Source: an uncultured Adlercreutzia sp.
GTDB lineage: Bacteria > Actinomycetota > Coriobacteriia > Coriobacteriales > Eggerthellaceae
DNA: 64,000 nucleotides
NCBI GenBank assembly: GCA_910589165.1
Contig: CAJUSP010000010.1
Coordinates: forward strand, 48,340-112,339
Direction: 5' to 3'
A model generated the notes under the pieces. That model did no database searches, had not been told where the DNA came from, and saw only the letters and a program-made list of their open reading frames with translations. How positions within the stretch are numbered: the stretch's first letter is position 1; every line of letters begins with the position of its first letter. The translations under genes were made by a program, and so were the position numbers. Positions 7,983 to 15,137 of this stretch are shown piece after piece.

Positions 7983-9008
7983 CTAAACCGGCACACGCCC
8001 AGCCAGTATCTCCTCGTAGTCTGCCAGATTGTCGCGAAGGAGGCGCGGGATTTCCAGTTGGTAGGGGCAGCGGGTCATGCAGGCGCCGCATTCCGTGCAG
8101 TCGTTGATCTTGGCCATCTCGGCCTGCCAGTGCGGCGAGAGCCACGTCTCGCTGGGGGCGCGGCGCACCATGAGGCTCATGCGGGCGCACTGTTTGATGT
8201 CGATGCCCACCGAGCACGGCGCGCAGTACCCGCAGCCGCGGCAGAAGTTCCCCGCCAGCGCCTGGCGCTCTGCGGCGTAGAACGCCTCCATCTCGGGCGT
8301 CACTGTCGGCGTGTCGTCCATGTACGAGAGCCACTGGTCCAGCTCCTCGGGGCGCTGAATGCCCCAGATAGGAAGCACGTTGGGATACTGGGTCATGAAC
8401 GCCATGGCCGCGCACGAGTTGGTAATGAGGCCGCCGGCGAGCCCCTTCATGGCGATGAAGCCGACGTTGTGCCGCGCGCAGCTTTCCACCAGGGACACAT
8501 CGCGCTCTGTTGCCAGGTACGAAAAGGGGAACTGGAGCGTCTCGTACAGGCCGCTTTCCGCAATCTCTTCGGCCACAGCGACGAGGTGGGCCGTGATACC
8601 GATGTGACGGATCATCCCCTGGCGCTTCGCCTCAACCAGGCACTCGTGCATGCCCGTGCCGTCGTCGGGCCGATAGCACTGGGGGACGCAATGCAGCTGG
8701 TACAGATCAACATAGCTGGTGCCGAGCGTTTCAAGGGAAGTCTCCAGGTCGCGCCAGAAATCATCGGGGCAGCGCGCCATGGTCTTCGTGGCAATGAACA
8801 CGTTCTCGCGCACGTCGCCCAGCGCCAGCCTCACGCGGTGCTCGCTGTTCGAATAGGCGCGGGCAGTGTCGAAGAAAGTCATGCCCCCGGCATAGGCGCG
8901 CCGCAGCAGCGCGACCGCCTCCTCTTCGGAGCAGCGCTGTAAGGGAAGCGCCCCGAACGCATTCTGCGGCGTCACAAATCCCGTTGCCCCAAGCGTAACT
9001 TCGTTCAT
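7983..9008 (-). CDS. Aldo/keto reductase with C-terminal 4Fe-4S domain
   Basis: This is a 341-residue TIM-barrel aldo/keto reductase (GGMTFFDTARAYSNSEHR with catalytic Asp and Tyr, and IATKTM). It is followed by a ferredoxin-like C-terminal part with two cysteine clusters, CRGCGYCAPC near 252 and CTECGACMTRCP near 310. Such fusions are common in anaerobes and pass electrons between Fe-S clusters and a carbonyl or NAD(P)H substrate; the actual substrate is unknown. The ATG at 9008 has a strong AAGGGGAG site. The AraC-type regulator gene lies directly upstream on the same strand, and a possible TATAAT -10 sits between them. Confidence 0.92.
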   Translation of the reverse strand: MNEVTLGATGFVTPQNAFGALPLQRCSEEEAVALLRRAYAGGMTFFDTARAYSNSEHRVRLALGDVRENVFIATKTMARCPDDFWRDLETSLETLGTSYVDLYQLHCVPQCYRPDDGTGMHECLVEAKRQGMIRHIGITAHLVAVAEEIAESGLYETLQFPFSYLATERDVSLVESCARHNVGFIAMKGLAGGLITNSCAAMAFMTQYPNVLPIWGIQRPEELDQWLSYMDDTPTVTPEMEAFYAAERQALAGNFCRGCGYCAPCSVGIDIKQCARMSLMVRRAPSETWLSPHWQAEMAKINDCTECGACMTRCPYQLEIPRLLRDNLADYEEILAGRVPV

Positions 9009-9056
9009 GATCTCCCCTTTTCTGATTGATGGACTGGTGGATGGTGGATGAGCCTA

Positions 9057-9087
9057 TTATACCGAGGCAGTTGGTGCATGCTGCAAT
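9057..9087 (-). promoter_or_regulatory. Candidate promoter of the aldo/keto reductase gene
   Basis: On the minus strand TATAAT (9062 to 9057) is preceded after 19 bases by TTGCAG (9087 to 9082). The -10 is perfect and the spacing is slightly long, as seen in activator-dependent promoters. The adjacent AraC gene is the obvious candidate activator. Confidence 0.45.
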
Positions 9088-9164
9088 TGCTGTGCGTCGC
9101 AGCTGCGCCCTCGGCTCGCGGCAAATGTAGCCCGGGGAGACGCCAGCATTCTAGGCGAAACGAC

Positions 9165-9992
9165 TCAGCGGTCCGTCATCCTCTGGTATGCGCCGGGGGT
9201 TGTGCCGAGGCGCTGCTTGAAAGCGCGGGTCAAATGGGCTTGATCGGCGAAACCGACTTCTGCTGCCACGGCGGCGGGTTCCACGCCCTCCCGAAGCAGG
9301 CGACACGCGCATTCCACGCGAAGCGATGCCAAATGCCGCATGGGCGTGATGGCGAAACGACGCTTGTAGGCGCGAATGAGAGCGTAGGTGGAGAGACCTT
9401 CCTCAGCCGCAAGCTCCCCTAGCGATGCCGGCGAAGCCAGATGCCCACAGAAGTGCGCCATCGCACGCTGGGCCGCATCTTCGTAGAGGCCAGCCGACGG
9501 CAGGGTCCCAGCTGCGTCCGCTGGATCATCCTCCGCAGCCTCTTCCGCAACCAGAAGCTCGCACAAACGCAGCACGGCTTCAGCCATCTGGGTCGCAGCC
9601 CCGTCCTCGATGGCCCCCAACACTTCCCGAAAGGCTTCGACAGCTGCTGGATCGCTCATCTTCGGCCCCTTAAGCCGAACCCCGTCAAGAAGCTCAGTTG
9701 CCACCGCAATGCTATCGTAGGCGAACACGCCTCCATCGCTTTGCTCACAGCCATGGACGTCACCGGGGTTGAACACAGCCAGATCGCCCGGCACGAGCTC
9801 GAAAGCAGCCCCGTTGCAGACAAGCGAGCGTCGCCCCTCCTCCACAACGCCGATCACGTAATACCCATGGGAATGCGCCGCAAACGGCTGCACCACCCCA
9901 CGGTACCGCCGCCTCTCTCCAATGCCGGGCAAAGGGACAACGATGCATTCGGGCGTTTTTAGATCTTTATGTGCCATGTCGAACGTTTTCAT
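9165..9992 (-). CDS. AraC-family transcription regulator
   Basis: The protein is about 275 residues with an N-terminal cupin-like sensor domain (HSHGYYVIGVVEEGRR, LVPGDLAVFNPGDVHGCE) and a C-terminal AraC double helix-turn-helix. The second helix-turn-helix is the usual VAAEVGFADQAHLTRAFKQRLGTTPGAYQ pattern, seen here in shortened form around GFADQAHLTRAFK. It probably binds a small ligand and controls the reductase gene immediately downstream. The frame extends to 10052 without a ribosome site. I placed the start at the ATG at 9992, but 9977 is equally possible because neither has a good Shine-Dalgarno sequence. Confidence 0.87.
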   Translation of the reverse strand: MKTFDMAHKDLKTPECIVVPLPGIGERRRYRGVVQPFAAHSHGYYVIGVVEEGRRSLVCNGAAFELVPGDLAVFNPGDVHGCEQSDGGVFAYDSIAVATELLDGVRLKGPKMSDPAAVEAFREVLGAIEDGAATQMAEAVLRLCELLVAEEAAEDDPADAAGTLPSAGLYEDAAQRAMAHFCGHLASPASLGELAAEEGLSTYALIRAYKRRFAITPMRHLASLRVECACRLLREGVEPAAVAAEVGFADQAHLTRAFKQRLGTTPGAYQRMTDR

Positions 9993-10174
9993 GCGTTTCA
10001 GCATACCGTGACAACCGGCTACAGCATTGAACCAAATTGCGCTCCAGAGCATTCAAGCACACTTGAAGGCATATACGAATTAGATTCACCCCTATTTTTA
10101 ATTCTGCCAAGGCCGCAGCATTTTTATGGATTAAGTTTTAGGCCGGTCTCTCTTGTAGAAAAATTGCCAAGCAG

Positions 10175-10969
10175 CTAGCCAATCTCGCCTTCTAAGTACC
10201 CCAAAGACGATGAAACCACGGTCGAACACCTTGCAGGATCTACCTCACGCATTTGTTTCGTGAAGTAGATTGAATCGGCAAACTTTTCATATCCGGGATC
10301 AACCCGTTCTAAAAAGCTACAGAAGTCCACCTCGAACACCTCGGGCAAGTACGGAACAAGAACGAGATCATCTTCGAATATGCGATCAATGTATCGACTC
10401 TTTCCATTGATCGCGTATTCCAACCTGCAGTTAAACTCCCAGGCCTGATCAAGTGCCACAAAAGACAAAAAAATATAGTCTGTTTCGCCAGGAGCAATCT
10501 TGATTCGACTCCCACTTTCAAAGTAGTTCCCGTTCTTTTCAAATCGTCCACTCAAGCTAGACGAGACAAAGCAGCGCTCATCATCCAAACAAGCAAAGAG
10601 GCGAAGTGCAGAAGAGTCACCTTGGGGAATGGTCCTGACCCTGTATTTCAATTCGCTTTCAATGGGAGTCTTTGATATAGCGATATCAGTCAAATAAATT
10701 ACATCATTTGACTTATTGGTGACTATCAAATTTATTTTGGCAAATCCGCAAAAAACAGCATTGTCCACAACCTCGTTTTCATATGCAAGACCCTGCTCTG
10801 GATCATCTGGCGGAAGATTATTAGTAGCAAACCACATTGGGGGCGTTCGAGACCGAACCACCTCAACACGAAGCGGATTTCTTCTTTTTGCACATCGCCT
10901 AGCTGAATCATATACAGCAGTGAAAATAACCCCAAATACCGCCCCGAGGATCAGGAGGACAAACTCCAT
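10175..10969 (-). CDS. AT-rich membrane-anchored protein coupled to guaA
   Basis: This is a 264-residue unrecognised protein. It has one N-terminal membrane segment (residues 2-20, FVLLILGAVFGVIFTAVY) and then a hydrophilic, mostly beta region without known motifs. Its ATG shares a base with the guaA stop codon (TAATG), so translation is probably by re-initiation after guaA. An upstream extension of the frame to 11215 is only the guaA shadow. The coding region is clearly more AT-rich than guaA and the surrounding genes, which suggests a late insertion behind guaA. No function is assigned. Confidence 0.75.
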   Translation of the reverse strand: MEFVLLILGAVFGVIFTAVYDSARRCAKRRNPLRVEVVRSRTPPMWFATNNLPPDDPEQGLAYENEVVDNAVFCGFAKINLIVTNKSNDVIYLTDIAISKTPIESELKYRVRTIPQGDSSALRLFACLDDERCFVSSSLSGRFEKNGNYFESGSRIKIAPGETDYIFLSFVALDQAWEFNCRLEYAINGKSRYIDRIFEDDLVLVPYLPEVFEVDFCSFLERVDPGYEKFADSIYFTKQMREVDPARCSTVVSSSLGYLEGEIG

Positions 10970-12573
10970 TATTCGAATTCGATGGTCGCGGGGGGCTTGC
11001 TGGTGATGTCGTAGAAGACTCGGTTTACTCCTGGGACTTCGGCTACTATACGGCTGCTTATGCGGCCTAGGAGGTCGTAGGGTAGCTTCGCCCAGTCGGC
11101 GGTCATGGCGTCCGAGCTTTCCACGGCGCGCAGGATCACCGGGCGGGCGTAGGTGCGCTCGTCGCCCATGACGCCCACCGTGCGGATGTCGGGCAGGGCG
11201 GCGAAGTACTGCCACACGGAATGCTCGCTGTTGCGCTCACCGGTCTCGGCGAAGAGGCGCTCGTTGTAGGCATCCAGCTCCTCGCGCACGATAAGGTCGG
11301 CGTTCTTCAGAATCTCCAGCTTCTCAGCCGTCACCTCGCCGATGATGCGGATGGCCAAACCCGGCCCCGGAAAGGGCTGGCGGTGCACAATGTAGTCGGG
11401 CAGCCCCAGCGCCGTGCCCAGCGCGCGCACCTCGTCCTTGAAGAAGTGATCCAAGGGCTCAATCAGGTCGAAATGCACGCCCTCGGGGAAGGGAATGAGG
11501 TTGTGGTGGCTCTTGATGGTGCTTGCTTTGCCGCCGGTCTTGCGCGCGCCGCTCTCGATGATGTCGGGGTAAATAGTGCCCTGGGCCAAAAACTTCACGG
11601 GGCGCCCATCGTCGGCCAAGTCTTCGGCTACGGCGAAGAACTCCTTCCAGAACTGGGTGCCGATGATGCGGCGCTTCTCCTCGGGGTCGGTCACACCGGC
11701 GAGCAGCTCCAAGTAGCGCTCCTCGGCGTGCACGTGGATGAAGTCCACGTCGAACTGCTTCGTGAACACCTCTTCCACTTCTTCCGGCTCGCCCTTGCGC
11801 AAAAAGCCGTGGTTCACGAACACGCAGGTCAGCTGGCGGCCGATGGCCTTGGCGCACAGCGCCGCCACCACCGATGAATCCACGCCGCCGGAAAGGCCCA
11901 AAATGACGCGGCCCTCCCCCACTTCCTCGCGGATGGCCGCCACCGAGTCCTCGATAATGGAGTCCATGGTCCAATCGGGCGTAAGCTCGCACACGTTGAA
12001 CAGGAAGTTGCGCAGCATGGTCTGGCCGAACTCGGTGTGGCGCACCTCGGGGTGGAACTGGGTGGCGTACAGCTTGCGCTCCGGATACTCCATGGAGGCC
12101 ACGGGGCACACCTCGGTGCGCGAGCTCACCGTGAAGCCCTCGGGTACGCGGCTCACGGCGTCGCGGTGGCTCATCCACACGGTCTGCTCGCCCGGCGTGC
12201 CGTCGAACAGGGCCGACTCGCTCGCCCGCGTGATGAGCGCGGGGCCGTACTCGCCCTTCTCGGTGTGGCCCACCTCGCCGCCAAGGGCCACGGCCATGGC
12301 CTGCTGACCGTAGCAGAAGCCGAGCACCGGAATGCCCAGGGCCAGAATTTCAGGATCGATGGAGGGGGCGTCTTCCGCGTACACGCTGGCCGGGCCGCCA
12401 GACAGAATGATGGCCGCCGGCGCCATGGCGCGCACCTCGGCCGCCGTAATGTCGCAGGGCACGATTTCCGAGTACACGTGCAAGTCGCGCACGCGGCGGG
12501 CGATAAGCTGCCCGTACTGGGCGCCGAAATCGACGACGATGACCTTTTGCTCCGGGGTTGCGGACTCTGCCAC
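10969..12573 (-). CDS. guaA: GMP synthase (glutamine-hydrolysing)
   Basis: This is a 534-residue GMP synthase converting XMP, glutamine and ATP to GMP, the last step of guanine nucleotide synthesis in the cytoplasm. The class I glutamine amidotransferase domain comes first (GFCYGQQAMA with the catalytic Cys near residue 87, and FHPEV). The ATP-pyrophosphatase loop LGLSGGVDSS follows near 226. The C-terminal dimerisation domain ends with the usual KPPATIEFE. Length and motifs are complete. The start is GTG with AAGGAGG upstream. The AT-rich membrane protein gene is coupled to its stop codon. Confidence 0.97.
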   Translation of the reverse strand: MAESATPEQKVIVVDFGAQYGQLIARRVRDLHVYSEIVPCDITAAEVRAMAPAAIILSGGPASVYAEDAPSIDPEILALGIPVLGFCYGQQAMAVALGGEVGHTEKGEYGPALITRASESALFDGTPGEQTVWMSHRDAVSRVPEGFTVSSRTEVCPVASMEYPERKLYATQFHPEVRHTEFGQTMLRNFLFNVCELTPDWTMDSIIEDSVAAIREEVGEGRVILGLSGGVDSSVVAALCAKAIGRQLTCVFVNHGFLRKGEPEEVEEVFTKQFDVDFIHVHAEERYLELLAGVTDPEEKRRIIGTQFWKEFFAVAEDLADDGRPVKFLAQGTIYPDIIESGARKTGGKASTIKSHHNLIPFPEGVHFDLIEPLDHFFKDEVRALGTALGLPDYIVHRQPFPGPGLAIRIIGEVTAEKLEILKNADLIVREELDAYNERLFAETGERNSEHSVWQYFAALPDIRTVGVMGDERTYARPVILRAVESSDAMTADWAKLPYDLLGRISSRIVAEVPGVNRVFYDITSKPPATIEFE

Positions 12574-12672
12574 GGTTCCTCCTTGGGTTGCGAACGTTTG
12601 CGAGAATTCTACACCCGAGCGCCGCGCCCGCAGGTTTCGTCTTGGGAAAATCGCTGAGGGGAAGGGGCGCCG

Positions 12673-13593
12673 TCAGGCTAGGTACTTCTCGCGGAGAGCC
12701 TGCTGCTTTTCTAGGCCGAAGTTCAGGCCCTCCGCCAGGTAGTTATCGAAGGAGCCGAACTGCTCGTCCACCGCGCTCATCGCGCACTCGTAGTAGTCGG
12801 CGAATGCGTAGAACAGCGAGTCCACCTCGGCGTCGAGCACCTTCAGCACGCCCAGCTTGCGGCTGATCTCGTCCAGCAGCCCCTCGGCGCGGTTGCGCAC
12901 GAACAGGTTCGTGGCCAGGTAATCTTGCCGCACGTACTCCTCGGGCACGCCGAGCGCTCGCTCCACGATAACCGCCCCCAGGCCGGCCCGGTCCTTGCCC
13001 TCGGTGCAGTGCCACAGGTACGCGCCACCGTCGCCTTCCAGCAGCACGTCCATAAAGCTCGCGTAGGAGGCCAGGCCCGTCTTCCCCAGCAGCGCCTGGG
13101 GGTACACGTCCATCACCATCTGGTGCGGCGTGGCCGCGGCCGCCGAAAACGCCTTCATGTCCTCGGCCAGGCTCGCCCCATGGGTGATGCCCACGGTTTC
13201 CTCGTCGAAGGCCGGGAAGTCGTAGAACACCACGCCCTCCATGCGATCGCGCGGGTCGGGCTCCTTCTCGCGTTCGAGCGCCGTGCGGAAATCGACCACG
13301 CCCTCCAAATGGTAGTCGGCCAGAAGCCGCGCGATATCCTGCTCGCTCGCCTTATGCAGGCAGCCCGAGCGCAGCAGCTTGGCCGGGCGAACGCGACGCC
13401 CGTCGGCCGCGGGCAGGCCGCCCAAATCGCGGGTGTTGTGCAGGTGGTCGAAGGGAATGTGGCCGAACTCGTTGAAACCCGGCACCTCCTCGGGCAGCTG
13501 GGGCGCGCCCATCTCGTGGGCGTACTGCGCGCGCACCTCCCGAGCGTGCTCGCGCGCTTCCTTCCGCTGGCTCTTTCCCGCATCCTGGCTCAT
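12673..13593 (-). CDS. Tyrosine/serine protein phosphatase (Y_phosphatase3 family)
   Basis: This 306-residue protein has the cysteine phosphatase signature HCTEGKDRAG with Cys196 and Arg202, and the upstream NTRDLGGL motif typical of bacterial tyrosine phosphatases of the Mycobacterium PtpB or Listeria LipA type. These hydrolyse phosphotyrosine, and sometimes phosphoserine/threonine or phosphoinositides. There is no signal peptide, so it is cytoplasmic unless exported by another route. It lies alone between guaA and a rhodanese gene on the same strand, about 100 bases from each, with no clear operon link. The N-terminal 30 residues are charged and low in complexity. Confidence 0.88.
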   Translation of the reverse strand: MSQDAGKSQRKEAREHAREVRAQYAHEMGAPQLPEEVPGFNEFGHIPFDHLHNTRDLGGLPAADGRRVRPAKLLRSGCLHKASEQDIARLLADYHLEGVVDFRTALEREKEPDPRDRMEGVVFYDFPAFDEETVGITHGASLAEDMKAFSAAAATPHQMVMDVYPQALLGKTGLASYASFMDVLLEGDGGAYLWHCTEGKDRAGLGAVIVERALGVPEEYVRQDYLATNLFVRNRAEGLLDEISRKLGVLKVLDAEVDSLFYAFADYYECAMSAVDEQFGSFDNYLAEGLNFGLEKQQALREKYLA

Positions 13594-13645
13594 GGCTGGC
13601 CCCTTCCCGCTGCGACGATGTTGTTTGGTTCTATGGTAGCGAAGC

Positions 13646-13676
13646 CGAAAAAGGGCGCCTCGCAGGAAGCGCCCTT
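13646..13676 (-). terminator. Terminator downstream of the rhodanese gene
   Basis: AAGGGCGC (13651-13658) pairs with GCGCCCTT (13669-13676). Read on the minus strand the stem is followed by TTTTT, a good intrinsic terminator 25-50 bases after the rhodanese stop. Confidence 0.75.
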
Positions 13677-13702
13677 GTCACAGGATTGTCGCCGCGCAAC
13701 CT

Positions 13703-14080
13703 CTAGGATGCCTTCGCGAACATCACCGACGAGCGCTCGATGGGCCGCGCCGGGTCGCTTGCCCAATCATTCATGCTGCCGGCGTACAGGTACAAATGGC
13801 CGTAGCCCTCGCTGGCCAAGTAGTCGCAGGCAATCTTCGCGTGCACGCCGATCTGACAGTACACGATGGCGGCATCGTCGGGGAAGATGCCGTTGTCCTG
13901 GAACATCTCGGCCAGCTCCTCGGCGGGGTCGTCGGAGGCGGCGGCCACATCGAGCCGAATGTTGATGGCGCTGGGAATGTGCCCCGTGTCGTAGCGCAGC
14001 GGCGGCCGCACGTCCACAATGGGCATGCGCCCGATTTCCCGTTTCACGAAGTCGGCATCGACGATTTGGTAGGCTCTCAT
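13703..14080 (-). CDS. Single-domain rhodanese-like protein
   Basis: This is a 125-residue single rhodanese domain: IVDVRPPLRYDTGHIPSA at the start of the fold, then the active-site loop VYCQIGVHAK with the catalytic cysteine, and WASDPARPIE near the end. Rhodaneses carry sulfane sulfur as a cysteine persulfide. The loop CQIGVHA differs from the common CxxGxRS, so the sulfur donor or acceptor may differ. I chose the second ATG (14080) because AAAGGTG lies six bases upstream of it; the first (14089) has no spacing. It is transcribed divergently from the metal-sensing ArsR operon. Confidence 0.86.
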   Translation of the reverse strand: MRAYQIVDADFVKREIGRMPIVDVRPPLRYDTGHIPSAINIRLDVAAASDDPAEELAEMFQDNGIFPDDAAIVYCQIGVHAKIACDYLASEGYGHLYLYAGSMNDWASDPARPIERSSVMFAKAS

Positions 14081-14246
14081 GGCATTCACCTTTCAAAAAA
14101 ACGCAGGCGCCGCCGCACGGTCGCGGGAGCGAATCGGCACCTTGGAACTGCCTGCTATGCTACCGCTTCGCCAAACCCCCGTGGCGACGGCCCCCTTACG
14201 GTTTCGCGGCTTTTGGTCACGTAACCCTTCCGTCTCTTTCGCCCTC

Positions 14247-14298
14247 TTGACAAAGCGGTGTCGGTGTCTATACTTATGAACAGTTGCTCATATGTTCA
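14247..14298 (+). promoter_or_regulatory. Promoter and ArsR/SmtB-type operator of the metal-efflux operon
   Basis: TTGACA (14247-14252) and TATACT (14269-14274) are 16 bases apart, a near-consensus sigma-70 promoter. Directly after the -10 lies TGAACA (14277-14282) with an inverted TGTTCA (14293-14298), plus the nested imperfect repeat ATGAACA-gt-TGCTCAT (14276-14291). This is the typical operator of ArsR/SmtB/CadC repressors, placed where a bound repressor would block initiation. Autoregulation by the ArsR protein that follows is inferred. Confidence 0.85.
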
Positions 14299-14318
14299 CT
14301 ATTTTGAAGGGAGGAACC

Positions 14319-14723
14319 ATGAGCGAACCCACCGCCCTCGAGCGCGAAGCCGATGCCATCGTGGAAGGCGCCCGGGCCAGCCTTGTCGACTGCCCCTGCG
14401 GCTGCAACCGCGACGCTACCGCCCCGCTCTTCGAGGAAATGCCCAACGAGGAGCTTCTGTTCGACGTGGCCGACCTGTTCAAGGCCTTCTCGGACACCAC
14501 CCGCATCAAAATCCTGTTCGCGCTGATGGGCCGCAACCTTTCCGTGAATGAGATCGCCGAGGCCGTCAGCTGCTCGCAAAGCGCCGTCAGCCACCAGCTG
14601 CGCACGCTGAAGCAGGCCCGCCTCGTCCGCGCCGAGCGCTCCGGCAAAAACGTCATCTACGCCCTGTCCGACGACCACGTGTACACCATGCTCGCCCAGG
14701 GCATGACCCACGTCTGCGAATAG
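14319..14723 (+). CDS. ArsR/SmtB/CadC-family metal-sensing repressor
   Basis: This 134-residue winged-helix repressor has a Cys-rich N-terminal arm (DCPCGC), as in CadC-type alpha-3N Cd/Pb/Zn sensors. The recognition helix is CSQSAVSHQLRTLKQARLV, and the C-terminal helix carries DDHVYTMLAQGMTH, resembling the alpha-5 zinc site of SmtB. It should release the operator just upstream when it binds a divalent metal, turning on the HMA protein and P-type ATPase that follow. I chose ATG 14319 because AAGGGAGG lies 6 bases upstream; the earlier ATG overlaps the operator. Which metal is sensed (Zn, Cd or Pb) cannot be settled from sequence. Confidence 0.92.
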   Translation: MSEPTALEREADAIVEGARASLVDCPCGCNRDATAPLFEEMPNEELLFDVADLFKAFSDTTRIKILFALMGRNLSVNEIAEAVSCSQSAVSHQLRTLKQARLVRAERSGKNVIYALSDDHVYTMLAQGMTHVCE

Positions 14724-14747
14724 CCCCCCCCCGAGAAAGGATTCCCC

Positions 14748-14975
14748 ATGCGCAAGTCATTCAAGCTCGAGAACCTCGACTGCGCCAACTGCGCCGCCAA
14801 AATGGAAGCGGGCATCAACGAGCTGCCCGGCGTGAACAAGGCCACCATCTCGTTCATGACCAGCAAGCTGATAATTGACGCCGATGCCGCCAACGCCGAC
14901 GAGCTGACCCCCATCCTCGATGCCGCCCAAGCCGTCTGCACCAGCTACGAAAAAGACTGCCGTATCATCCGCTAG
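14748..14975 (+). CDS. Stand-alone HMA heavy-metal-binding domain protein
   Basis: This 75-residue protein is one HMA (heavy-metal-associated) ferredoxin-like domain with the metal loop LDCANCAAKM. Two further cysteines occur near the C-terminus (VCTSYEKDC). It lies 24 bases after the ArsR gene and upstream of the P-type ATPase. That ATPase has no N-terminal HMA domain of its own, so this protein probably supplies the missing metal-binding module or acts as a chaperone delivering the ion. The ribosome site is GAGAAAGG before ATG 14748. Confidence 0.92.
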   Translation: MRKSFKLENLDCANCAAKMEAGINELPGVNKATISFMTSKLIIDADAANADELTPILDAAQAVCTSYEKDCRIIR

Positions 14976-15000
14976 CCCCAATTTCGGTATTGTAAGAGCA

Positions 15001-15120
15001 GCCGAGGGGGCGGGGGTGTGCTCACCAAGCGAGTTCCGCAGCGACGAAAACAGTCCAGTGGACTGTTTTCCAAAGCGAGGACTGTCTGAGCGACTGAGCA
15101 TTCCCCCGCCCCCTCGGCGG
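15001..15120. repeat. About 120-bp nested palindromic element inside the metal operon
   Basis: The outer arms CCGAGGGGGCGGGGG (15002-15016) and CCCCCGCCCCCTCGG (15103-15117) are perfect complements. The centre is a perfect 25-base palindrome (15046-15070, around ACAGTCCAGTGGACTGT). The regions between (GTGCTCA / TGAGCA and CAAGCGAGTTCC / GCGAGGACTG) are partly complementary. The element fills the gap between the HMA gene and the ATPase gene, so its RNA would fold into a long hairpin within the operon transcript. It looks like a small palindromic intergenic element rather than a gene. Confidence 0.7.
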
Positions 15121-15137
15121 ACAAACAAGGAAGCATC

